From: a virus
IMG/VR virus record: IMGVR_UViG_3300031964_000059
Span: 1 to 37,531 of that record
Reading direction: 5' to 3' (one strand)
Length of the DNA: 37,531 nucleotides
Shown here in pieces: positions 8,399-15,204 of the stretch. Each line of letters opens with the position of its first letter. Positions within the stretch are counted from its first letter, which is position 1. The position numbers and the translations under genes were made by a program. The notes beneath the pieces are model-generated. The model was not told the DNA's origin. It was given only the letters and a program-made list of their open reading frames with translations, and did not search any database.

Positions 8399-10129
8399 AT
8401 GGCACTCGGCCTTGGTCCGGTCACATCGCAGGCCATCGCCGACAGCTTTCCGGCGAGCGGCTTCGTCACGCTTGGCCTGACGGGCAACAAGGGTACCAGC
8501 CACATCGGGTCGGTCGCGCCGTCCAGCACCGGGGTGATGGTGGTGGTCTTGACCTCGGGCACCTCGTGGACGGTACCGCCGAACGTCACTAACCTTGATC
8601 TGGTCGAGACCGTCGCGGCCGGGGCCGGGGGCGCCGCCGGTAATTTCACATCCAATTTCGGGGGCGGGGGCAGCGGGGGCTATCGTTCGGTGGCTAATCT
8701 CACCGTCACGCCTGGGCAAGTCATCCCGCTACAAATCGGTGTGGGTGGGGCGGGCGAGACGGCCAGCAGCGCCGCGACATCTGGCACCGCGACATGGTTT
8801 AACGGGACCACGTTAAGCGGCAGCTCGGTGGGGTCAGCGCCCGGACTCGCTAGTGTTGGCACGGCGGGGGGAGTTGGGGGCGCTTACGCATCAGGACAGC
8901 CCTCAGGGGGTGCAGGGCACTCGGGGGGCAACGGCGGTGCAGGCAGCGCGTCGCTCTCAGGCCCCGGTGGCGCGGGTAGTGCGACTTCGATTGCGATGGG
9001 CGGTAGCGGCTACGCGGGCAGTTCGACAACCGGCGGGACCGGTGGCAGCAATGGCAACTCGGGTGCGGGGGGCGCAGGCGGCACGAGCACTACGGCGGCA
9101 GCTGCGGGGGGATCTCTAGCGACTGGCGGTGGCGGCGGTGGCGGCGGTTATATTAGCGGCACCACGCTAGGTAACGGCGCGAATGGTGGCTTCCCCGGCG
9201 GTGGGGGCGGCGCCGGCTCGGGCAGTACGCACACCAATACCGGCGGCAATGGCGCGGGTGGCCAGATCACGGTCACCTATACGGTCAACACTACCGTAGC
9301 GATCGCGGGCAACAAAGGCACCGGTCACCTCGGCACGCTGGCGGATACCCGTACCCTGGCCCCTTCCGGCAATCACGGTACGGGGCACCTGGGTGCCGTC
9401 GCGGCAACGCTTACGCTGGCCCTCAACGGCAACCGTGGCACCGGGCGCACCGGCGTTTTGACAGCGAACCGCACGGCGCCCCTCACGGGTAACGCCGGGA
9501 CCGGTCACATCGGGGGCGTGACCGAGTCGGCACCCCATGCCCTGGTCGGCAACGCCAGCACAGGCCACGCGGGCATCGCGCACCCTGGCCTCAGCCTGGG
9601 TTTAGCCGGCAACCATGCCACCGGGGGCGTGGGCTCAGTCGTTCGCCAGTCGCCCAACATGTTGGTCGGGAATGCCGCCACGGGCCACGCAGGCACGCCC
9701 ACCACCGCGCATGCGCTCGGCTTGAGCGGCAACCACGCCACGGGCCACGTGGGCACCGTAGCCACCGGGAGTACCTTGACGCTCGCCCTCACCGGCAACC
9801 GCAGCACGGGTTCGGTCGGCCGGGTGACGGCTGCTGCCAACGACACGCTCAGTATCGCCGGCGTCGAGGGGCACGCGCGTCTGGGCTCGCTCACGGGTGC
9901 CCGCAGCCTCGCGCTTGCGGGCAACGCCGGCCACGCGCGACTTGGTCAGATCACGGGTACGGCAGCCCGCGCGCTAGGTCAAGTCCACGCGCAGGGCCGT
10001 GTCGGGGTATTGACCACAGCAGGGGGTGCCGAGCGCTTCACGCTAGGTGGTACCCTGGTGCGTATGCGCGATAGTGACACCCTGGCTTTGCCATCGCTCG
10101 AGCAGACCTACGTACAGCGAGGCTATTGA
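8399..10129 (+). CDS. Glycine-rich repeat tail/fibre protein, 576 aa
   Basis: The protein opens with one GN-x-GT-x-H-x-G repeat (about residue 30). A Gly-rich domain (about residues 70-300) follows, with many GGAG, GGTGG and GGGGGGGG runs, as in phage glycine-rich fibre tips. After it comes a tandem array of 20- to 22-residue repeats starting GN[KHRA][GA]TGH. The Gly-rich domain therefore looks inserted between the first and later repeats. The last repeats decay to G-H-A-R-L-G forms. The stop lies a few bases before the next start. Probably an adhesive virion appendage; the repeats are seen, the role is inferred. Confidence 0.7.
   Translation: MALGLGPVTSQAIADSFPASGFVTLGLTGNKGTSHIGSVAPSSTGVMVVVLTSGTSWTVPPNVTNLDLVETVAAGAGGAAGNFTSNFGGGGSGGYRSVANLTVTPGQVIPLQIGVGGAGETASSAATSGTATWFNGTTLSGSSVGSAPGLASVGTAGGVGGAYASGQPSGGAGHSGGNGGAGSASLSGPGGAGSATSIAMGGSGYAGSSTTGGTGGSNGNSGAGGAGGTSTTAAAAGGSLATGGGGGGGGYISGTTLGNGANGGFPGGGGGAGSGSTHTNTGGNGAGGQITVTYTVNTTVAIAGNKGTGHLGTLADTRTLAPSGNHGTGHLGAVAATLTLALNGNRGTGRTGVLTANRTAPLTGNAGTGHIGGVTESAPHALVGNASTGHAGIAHPGLSLGLAGNHATGGVGSVVRQSPNMLVGNAATGHAGTPTTAHALGLSGNHATGHVGTVATGSTLTLALTGNRSTGSVGRVTAAANDTLSIAGVEGHARLGSLTGARSLALAGNAGHARLGQITGTAARALGQVHAQGRVGVLTTAGGAERFTLGGTLVRMRDSDTLALPSLEQTYVQRGY
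9298..9990 (+). repeat. Tandem GN-x-x-TG-x-x-G coding repeat array (copy 1)
   Basis: At protein level at least nine consecutive units of 20 residues (two of 22) begin GNKGTGHLG, GNHGTGHLG, GNRGTGRTG, GNAGTGHIG and so on. DNA copies have diverged in third positions, so this is an old protein repeat rather than a recent DNA duplication. Confidence 0.8.
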
Positions 10130-10131
10130 TC

Positions 10132-11865
10132 ATGAGCGCAACTTTCGATCCCGGTAACCTAGTCAATATCACGCTCAGTAATGGTGATATGACGGCTACG
10201 ATGAACGAGTCGGATGGCAACTGGCGGTCGGCGTTCGCCACGTTACAGCAGACCACAGGCAAGCGTTATTTCGAAGTGGGAATCAATGCGCTGGCTGTAG
10301 GGCTATGCATCGGCCTCACCTATGTCAATACACAGGCCCTTCCGGTGGGCTTGTATTCGAGCAGTATCAGTGCGTTTAACCACATCGGCTCCAGCTCCGG
10401 TGTTATTCAAAACACCATTATCGGGAGTATCGGATCGCCCCCCTTTACGACGGGTGACCTTGTTGGCGTCGCGGTCGATCTCGATGCGCAGCTGATTTGG
10501 TTTTACAACCCGCAGGCGGCGCAGTGGAATGGGGATACCCTGGAGAATCAGAACCCGTCTACCGGGGCGGGTGGATTTTCGACGGCCGGCGTACAGTCCT
10601 CGCCGCCTAACCCCGGCGTCTCGCTGCTCGGCACCGGCGATGTGGTAACGATCAACATGGCGGGCCCGTTCCTACGGGTCGATTCGGGCTTCCTGGTCGG
10701 CGTGCCTGCTGGGTTCGATCCCTGGGATCCCGATGGCGGTGTATCGCTCTTGGTCAGTGGCAACACGGCCAGCGGTACAGTAGGCACGATGAGCATACCG
10801 AACAACAGTCTCACCCGCGCGGTAACCGGTAACCGGGCTGCCTCGCGGGTAGCAAATCTGTCCGTTGCGGGCGCAAGTCTCACCCTCGCTACGCACGGCA
10901 ATACGGCCGCCGGACGCATTGGCCAACCCTCCGTATCCGGTGCGCCGATCGCAGTAGCACTTAGTGGTACCCATGCCACGGGGCGCATCGGTACCCCAAG
11001 CTCAGCACGGGCCGTCAAAGTTATCGGCAACGCTGGCACTAGCCGGCTCGGTACCGTCTCCAGCTCGCCCGTAACGAGCCGTGCGCTCAGTGGCAACCGC
11101 TCGAGTGGTCACCTGGGCAACGTGTCGGTGGTCAATGGCAACATCACGGTGGGGCTCGGCGGCAACCGCGGCGTGAGCCAGCTACGTAGCTTGGCGCAGC
11201 AGCGGGTGACCCATCTCACCGCACGCGCGGCGACGGCCGTGCTGGGTACCCTGGCACCCAACCTTGTCCAGCCGATCGGCGCGGCGCGCGCCACAGGACG
11301 GCTCGGTACGCTGGCGCTCAGCCGGCCCCTCGCGCTCACCGGACTAGCCAAGCCCACGCGGATCGGCACCTTAGCCTTTGTGCCGAGCACCGGCCTCAGC
11401 GGCAACGCCGCACACGGTCGTCTGGGTACGCCGGGCGCCGCGCCATCGGCCGCGCTCAGCCAAGTCACCGGGCGCACGCGTGCCGGCACGGTGCACCACA
11501 CGCAGGGCGGCATGCTGGTCACGAACAAGGCACTCAGCCACCTCGGCACCCTGGTGGCCACCCGCGCCATGGGCATCGGTCAGGTACACGCGAGCACGCG
11601 GCTCGGCCGCCTGGGGGTACAGATCGCCCCGGTGTTGCAGGGTGTCCACAGCGCAGGACGTGTTGGCCAGATAACCCCGACCCGGATGCTGGCCGGGGTC
11701 CGTGGCACTGCGCGCGCGCGCAGCCCGCTGGTAGCGGTGACCGTGGGCCTCGCCGGGGTCCGTAGCACGTCTCGCGTAGGACGCCCGACCGTTGGGTCTC
11801 CTGGCGTACAGACAGTAATAACAACTCACGAAAGCAACTATCTGGCTATAATTACACCCAACTGA
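10132..11865 (+). CDS. SPRY-like N-terminus plus GN repeat tail/fibre protein, 577 aa
   Basis: I chose ATG 10132; a TTG six bases earlier overlaps the previous stop. Residues 1-200 (GNWRSAFATLQQTTGKRYFEV, GDLVGVAVDLDAQLIWFY) have the order of strands typical of SPRY/concanavalin-like domains, a fold used by some phage proteins to bind carbohydrate or protein. From about residue 205 to 565 the protein consists of degenerate repeats of about 20 residues of the type GN-x-A-x-G-R-I-G. The preceding gene has the same repeat, so the pair likely arose by duplication with exchange of the N-terminal binding domain. Virion location is inferred. Confidence 0.65.
   Translation: MSATFDPGNLVNITLSNGDMTATMNESDGNWRSAFATLQQTTGKRYFEVGINALAVGLCIGLTYVNTQALPVGLYSSSISAFNHIGSSSGVIQNTIIGSIGSPPFTTGDLVGVAVDLDAQLIWFYNPQAAQWNGDTLENQNPSTGAGGFSTAGVQSSPPNPGVSLLGTGDVVTINMAGPFLRVDSGFLVGVPAGFDPWDPDGGVSLLVSGNTASGTVGTMSIPNNSLTRAVTGNRAASRVANLSVAGASLTLATHGNTAAGRIGQPSVSGAPIAVALSGTHATGRIGTPSSARAVKVIGNAGTSRLGTVSSSPVTSRALSGNRSSGHLGNVSVVNGNITVGLGGNRGVSQLRSLAQQRVTHLTARAATAVLGTLAPNLVQPIGAARATGRLGTLALSRPLALTGLAKPTRIGTLAFVPSTGLSGNAAHGRLGTPGAAPSAALSQVTGRTRAGTVHHTQGGMLVTNKALSHLGTLVATRAMGIGQVHASTRLGRLGVQIAPVLQGVHSAGRVGQITPTRMLAGVRGTARARSPLVAVTVGLAGVRSTSRVGRPTVGSPGVQTVITTHESNYLAIITPN
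10750..11800 (+). repeat. Degenerate GN-x-A-x-G-R-x-G coding repeat array (copy 2)
   Basis: More diverged units of the repeat found at 9298-9990 (for example GNTASGTVGTM, GNTAAGRIGQP, GNRSSGHLGNV, GNAAHGRLGTP). Later units replace GN with other residues (ARATGRLGTL, QVHASTRLGRL). Confidence 0.7.
11847..11852 (+). promoter_or_regulatory. Possible -10 element upstream of lysis genes
   Basis: A perfect TATAAT sits 18 bp before the ATG of the first lysis-region gene, inside the last codons of the repeat protein. No good -35 box (TTGACA-like) lies 16-18 bp upstream, so this may be chance in a locally AT-richer stretch. Confidence 0.25.
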
Positions 11866-11870
11866 TCCCT

Positions 11871-12278
11871 ATGGACAACACCGTGGCCACTGTTAGCAAC
11901 GAGGATCTACAGCGGCAGCTCGATCAGCAGGCCGAGCAGCTCGCTAAGCTGATCAAGATCGGGACCGACACGGCGTTGAATAACCAGTCGTTGCTCGAGC
12001 TACAGAAGCAGTTCGGTGTCTTTATCGACCGCTACAGCACCAACGATATCAAGCAGTGGGAAGCCGTGGGCACGGCGCAGGGCAGCGTGGACAAGCTGGC
12101 CTCGAAAATCATCGGCGGTGGCATCGTGCTCGGGATCTTCCAGACCTTTATGGTCGGGGCCATCTTCTGGGCCCTCAACGTGTTGAGTGCTGACCACACG
12201 ATGCTGGCGGTACATGATCGGTTGCTCAATGACATTGGCGCCGAGGTACAGGTGATTAGGCACATCTCGGGAAACTAG
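11871..12278 (+). CDS. One-TM protein of the lysis region, 135 aa
   Basis: An N-terminal hydrophilic coiled-coil-like part (QRQLDQQAEQLAKLIKIG, ELQKQFGVFIDRY) is followed by one membrane segment at about residues 82-106 (IIGGGIVLGIFQTFMVGAIF) and a short C-terminal tail. Proteins of this shape often precede phage holins. It may be an accessory holin, antiholin or superinfection factor. It is separated by one base from the holin gene. Function inferred from topology and location. Confidence 0.65.
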   Translation: MDNTVATVSNEDLQRQLDQQAEQLAKLIKIGTDTALNNQSLLELQKQFGVFIDRYSTNDIKQWEAVGTAQGSVDKLASKIIGGGIVLGIFQTFMVGAIFWALNVLSADHTMLAVHDRLLNDIGAEVQVIRHISGN

Positions 12279-12279
12279 C

Positions 12280-12501
12280 ATGCGTGCGATCGTCGACATC
12301 AAGCAACTCCATAAGAAGTATTCGGTTTGGGCGCTGGCCCTGATCTTCGTGGTCTCCACTGCCGATGCCGCCGCCCCGCTCCTGCAACCGTGGGTACCGG
12401 CCTATGTCTATCCGCTCGTCATCGGCTTGCTCGCCGTCATTGGCGTGATCGTACGCGGTATCCGACAGGGGCCCCCTGATGCCGATCACGCGTCCGACTA
12501 A
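12280..12501 (+). CDS. Putative holin, two TM segments, 73 aa
   Basis: Two hydrophobic segments, residues about 14-32 (YSVWALALIFVVSTADAA) and 43-59 (VYPLVIGLLAVIGVIV), flank a short PLLQPWVPAY loop, and the tail is polar. This matches small two-TM phage holins of the DUF7940-like type, which control the timing of lysis from the inner membrane. The gene overlaps the endolysin gene by 23 nt, the classical holin-endolysin order. Confidence 0.75.
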   Translation: MRAIVDIKQLHKKYSVWALALIFVVSTADAAAPLLQPWVPAYVYPLVIGLLAVIGVIVRGIRQGPPDADHASD

Positions 12502-13006
12502 TCGTACCCTCGCCTCGGTCGCCGGCGCCGGCACCGCGGCGCTGCTGCTGGGCACGGCGATCCATGCCGGCATCACGACCTCGCGCGAAGGGGTCACGCT
12601 CAGCCCGTTTGATGACGCGCTCGGTGGCCATGTGAAAACCGTCTGTTTCGGTGACACCGGCATCCCGATGCGCCGCTACACCTTACCCGAATGCAAGCAG
12701 CTGCTCGACACCCGCTTGGCCGGCTACGCGCTCGGCGTCAAGAATGCAACGCCAGGGTTCGACACGCTCACCGATGGCCAGAAGGCCGGGGCGATCGACT
12801 TCGCCTACAACGCGGGCTTGGCCACCTGGACCGCCTCGAGCATCCGTAACGGCTACGCGCGCAAGGATTTTCCGGCGGCTTGCCAACGCTTCATGCTCTA
12901 TACCTACACCGACCACGGCAAGATCAATTGTGCCATCGCGGCCAACCACTGCGAAGGTATCCCCGCGCGCCGCATGGCTGAGCGCAATGCTTGTTTAGGA
13001 GAATGA
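12479..13006 (+). CDS. SAR-type endolysin, glycoside hydrolase 24 lysozyme, 175 aa
   Basis: Residues about 10-32 form a weakly hydrophobic, Ala/Gly-rich segment (TLASVAGAGTAALLLGTAIH), as in signal-arrest-release endolysins. The catalytic part carries E37 in SREGVTL, D45/D46 and T54 in KTVCFGDTG, the E-D-T triad pattern of T4/P21-like muramidases. The spacing from Asp to Thr is slightly longer than in T4. Five to six Cys residues (for example C56, the NCAIAANHC pair and the C-terminal NACLGE) could govern disulfide-dependent activation in the periplasm. It cleaves peptidoglycan glycan strands. Follows the holin and precedes the spanins. Confidence 0.9.
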   Translation: MPITRPTNRTLASVAGAGTAALLLGTAIHAGITTSREGVTLSPFDDALGGHVKTVCFGDTGIPMRRYTLPECKQLLDTRLAGYALGVKNATPGFDTLTDGQKAGAIDFAYNAGLATWTASSIRNGYARKDFPAACQRFMLYTYTDHGKINCAIAANHCEGIPARRMAERNACLGE

Positions 13007-13007
13007 C

Positions 13008-13556
13008 ATGACCTTGAAATTCTGGTTGATCGTGGGCGCGGTGCTGCTCACCCTGGCAACGGGTGCTGCAGGTGCGCACTGGGTCGATGTGAAAGACTAT
13101 GGCCATAAGCTGGACTTGGCTGCGGTGGCGTTGGCCAACGAGAAAGATGCGCACCAACAGGACTTGCGTGAGGTGGCCAGTGCGGGCGCCACGGCCGCGG
13201 CCAACGCGCTGGACTATGAGAAGACGTTGCAGGACCAGATGGCCGCCGATGATACGAAACACCAACAGGAGCTACAAGATGCGAAAAATGCTAACGACGA
13301 TCTCGCTCGCGCTGTCAGCGCTGGCACTAAACGGTTGCGCATCGCAGTCGCAGCCAATCAAGCCCACAGTGCTGACGGTAGCAACGGTGTGCCCGGTACC
13401 ACCGCCGCCCCCGGCGTCGATTATGACACCGTCGATCTCGCTCCAGAAGCTCGACAGGCTTATTACGATCTCCGCGAATCCATCACCGACGACCAAGTGA
13501 AGATCGCCGCACTGCAGGACTATGCGCGCGCCTGCAGTGCGCCGCCTTCAAAATAG
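13008..13556 (+). CDS. Rz: Rz-like inner-membrane spanin, 182 aa
   Basis: An N-terminal membrane anchor (about residues 4-23, FWLIVGAVLLTLATGAAGA) precedes a long charged helical domain with HQQDLREVASAG and EKTLQDQMAADD heptads. This is the i-spanin layout: anchored in the inner membrane, reaching through the periplasm. The gene begins one base after the endolysin stop with GGAG upstream, and contains the Rz1 gene in another frame. Together they fuse the inner and outer membranes in the last step of lysis. Its 3' end overlaps the converging HNH gene by 9 nt. Confidence 0.9.
   Translation: MTLKFWLIVGAVLLTLATGAAGAHWVDVKDYGHKLDLAAVALANEKDAHQQDLREVASAGATAAANALDYEKTLQDQMAADDTKHQQELQDAKNANDDLARAVSAGTKRLRIAVAANQAHSADGSNGVPGTTAAPGVDYDTVDLAPEARQAYYDLRESITDDQVKIAALQDYARACSAPPSK
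13279..13500 (+). CDS. Rz1: Rz1-like outer-membrane lipoprotein spanin, nested in Rz, 73 aa
   Basis: ATG 13279 follows AGGAG by 7 nt and is read in a different frame inside Rz. Residues 1-20 form a signal peptide ending in the lipobox LALNGC with C20 as the lipidated residue. The mature part is Pro-rich (CPVPPPPPAS). This is the typical o-spanin, anchored in the outer membrane and pairing with Rz through its C terminus. The nested position is common in lambdoid and betaproteobacterial phages. Confidence 0.9.
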   Translation: MRKMLTTISLALSALALNGCASQSQPIKPTVLTVATVCPVPPPPPASIMTPSISLQKLDRLITISANPSPTTK

Positions 13557-13919
13557 CTCGAGCTGGTCAGGGCACCACCAATTGCTCTTGGCGTTGTTGA
13601 CCTTCGCCGGGAGTGCCCGCAGGTTGTAGTGGACGTGCAGGCCGCACACGTAGGGGTGGTTAAGCGGCACGATATGGTCGACGTCGTGTTGTTGCCCGGT
13701 CTGCCACGTCAGGCGTGCGGCATCATCATAGACGGCGCGGATCGCCCGCATATCGGCCCAAGGTGGTGTGGCCACAATGCGTTGCACGATCCACTTACGC
13801 TGCCAGGACTTCGGCAGGGCACTCGTGCCGAGCGTCAAGATGCGCTCACGCAGGCGCCGGCACGGGCGCGCACCGAACGAGCCGTTGCCACTACGCGGCC
13901 CAAGCGTCAGCTGTATCAT
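13548..13919 (-). CDS. HNH endonuclease-like protein, 123 aa
   Basis: I chose ATG 13919 because GGAG lies 7 nt upstream; the longer frame to 14084 has no good start and a low-complexity N terminus. The C-terminal half carries the HNH pattern VDHIVPLNHP, then H-x-x-Y-N-L-R-A-L-P and a final NNAKSNWW. A Trp/Arg-rich helix precedes it. Such small HNH proteins in phages act as nicking or packaging-associated endonucleases or as homing enzymes. It overlaps the zinc-ribbon gene upstream by 29 nt and converges with Rz. It ends ...LELF, as the 307-residue protein ends ...IELF. Confidence 0.8.
   Translation of the reverse strand: MIQLTLGPRSGNGSFGARPCRRLRERILTLGTSALPKSWQRKWIVQRIVATPPWADMRAIRAVYDDAARLTWQTGQQHDVDHIVPLNHPYVCGLHVHYNLRALPAKVNNAKSNWWCPDQLELF
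13550..13561. repeat. 12-bp direct repeat, left copy
   Basis: AAAATAGCTCGA occurs here and again at 14283-14294, where both copies encode the C-terminal ELF and stop of separate genes. The pair flanks the HNH plus zinc-ribbon genes. Confidence 0.6.
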
Positions 13920-14232
13920 CGTCTGTCTCCGTGGGGGGTTCGAAATACTCTTGCGGGCGCGCGGTGCCGTCCGCGTGGTACCAACAGCCGGGCGAGCCGC
14001 GCCGATGCGCGGGCATCGTCGCGCTGTAGTTGCTGGCCTTGACTTCGCCATAGACGCGACCGCTGCAGTCGCACTCGACGGCACAGCGGTCGCGGGCGCG
14101 GTCCTTGATCACCCGATACTTCGTGCCACCGCAGCCTATGCACTTCCTGGGCGGCTCGTAGTCATCCGGGTGCCTAGGGAACACATAGCGCAGCTTGCAC
14201 TTCTCACGGCTGCAGCGCACGTTGTATCGCAT
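13891..14232 (-). CDS. Cys-rich zinc-ribbon-like protein, 113 aa
   Basis: Begins MRYNVRCSREKC. The pairs C7/C12, C37-x-x-C40 (KCIGCGG) and C52/C56 (RCAVECDCSG) suggest one or two zinc ribbons. The rest is polar, with a Thr/Glu/Asp-rich tail (EPPTETDDDTADAW). Often such a gene is paired with a phage HNH gene, as here, where the 3' end overlaps the HNH start. A nucleic-acid-binding partner is a reasonable guess but not shown. The ribosome site is weak. Confidence 0.65.
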   Translation of the reverse strand: MRYNVRCSREKCKLRYVFPRHPDDYEPPRKCIGCGGTKYRVIKDRARDRCAVECDCSGRVYGEVKASNYSATMPAHRRGSPGCWYHADGTARPQEYFEPPTETDDDTADAWAA

Positions 14233-14254
14233 TTATCGGGTTGCCGTTTGGTTA

Positions 14255-14268
14255 GGGGAAGTGGCACC
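14255..14268. repeat. 14-bp direct repeat in the gap at 14233-14280
   Basis: GGGGAAGTGGCACC occurs here and at 14297-14310, the second copy within the 3' end of the next gene upstream. With the 12-bp repeat it suggests a local duplication of the gene end. Confidence 0.55.
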
Positions 14269-14280
14269 GCGCGCCGTACC

Positions 14281-15204
14281 CTAAAATAGCTCGATAGGGG
14301 AAGTGGCACCCAGCAGTGCGTCCAGCACACGACGCGTGGTAGCCGGCGGCAGACCTAACCGGCCGAACGCCCGCAGCATATCGGCGTAGGCATCGGCGTC
14401 CACCGGTACATTGGCCATCCAATAGCGCAGCCTAACTTCGAGCTGCGTGTCGCGCGGCGGGTTAATCTCGGGGTTGCCCTTGACGGCATTCGGTGTGGCA
14501 GTCGCACCGCGGTACGGGGAGCACCGCCGGTCCCGTGATTCGACCGCTGCAACAGCCAAAGCGGCTATTTTGATGAAGCGACCACGAGGGTCTGTGAGCG
14601 GATTTTCCGACGACGGAACCATCTTGTTTAATTGTCGTGTGATGTAACGCGCGAAGTCATCGCTTGCGTACTTATCATCATGCTCGGGACCGCCCCACTG
14701 TGCGTCTTGTGCCATACGCTCGAGCGCTACTTCAGTATAAATTGCCGATGCCGAGATACTGACGGCTGGGGCGTTCGGCGTGAGTACACCATGGCTTTGA
14801 CTTTTCGGCGCGGGATCGTACGTACCGCACGTGGGCTGGGCAGCGTCTTCGCCTATGGCGCGTATGCGCTGCTCGTGGGCAATCACCGACTCGTGCGGCT
14901 GCTTACCCAGGGGTGCTGTCTGCATGATCGTGGCCTTCGAGCCGGCCACCAGCCGATCGTCGACCAGCTTGGCGTAGCCCATGATGTCATGCCAGTTGTC
15001 GCTGTAGTTCGGGTCACCGTTCAAGATGCGTGCGATCTTGTCGGCGATCACCGACAGGGCTTGCTTCTGGTCATCGGCCAGTTTGCCCCAGCTCGCGGGC
15101 GATTCGCGCATAACCTCCTGCAGCCGCTGGGCGATCCGGGCGTGATCGGTGAAGGCGCCGTAGCGTTGGCCGCGCTCGGCCAGGGTTTCGTCGACTGTGC
15201 TCAT
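14281..15204 (-). CDS. DUF6378-like protein with QWGG-HDD domain, 307 aa
   Basis: Residues 1-90 (ETLAERGQRYGAF, ADKIARILNGDPNYSDNW, DIMGYAKLV) match the phage DUF6378 pattern. Residues about 150-230 hold a second phage-type module: QWGGPEHDD, then YITRQL and IKIAALAVAAVESRDRR. The last 60 residues are an extra helical tail ending IELF. Both modules appear in phage early regions, sometimes in proteins annotated as nucleotide-pyrophosphohydrolase-like; no catalytic residues are certain here. The ATG overlaps the primase-helicase stop (ATGA), with AGGAG 10 nt upstream. A role in DNA or nucleotide metabolism is inferred. Confidence 0.7.
   Translation of the reverse strand: MSTVDETLAERGQRYGAFTDHARIAQRLQEVMRESPASWGKLADDQKQALSVIADKIARILNGDPNYSDNWHDIMGYAKLVDDRLVAGSKATIMQTAPLGKQPHESVIAHEQRIRAIGEDAAQPTCGTYDPAPKSQSHGVLTPNAPAVSISASAIYTEVALERMAQDAQWGGPEHDDKYASDDFARYITRQLNKMVPSSENPLTDPRGRFIKIAALAVAAVESRDRRCSPYRGATATPNAVKGNPEINPPRDTQLEVRLRYWMANVPVDADAYADMLRAFGRLGLPPATTRRVLDALLGATSPIELF

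Noticed and set aside
9298-11800. CRISPR-like or DNA-level tandem repeat
   Set aside because: The periodicity is clear in protein but the DNA units differ throughout; there are no spacers or identical repeats.
13548-14084. Longer 178-residue version of the HNH protein
   Set aside because: The extra N terminus is low-complexity, lies wholly within the overlapping zinc-ribbon gene and has no ribosome site; ATG 13919 has GGAG.
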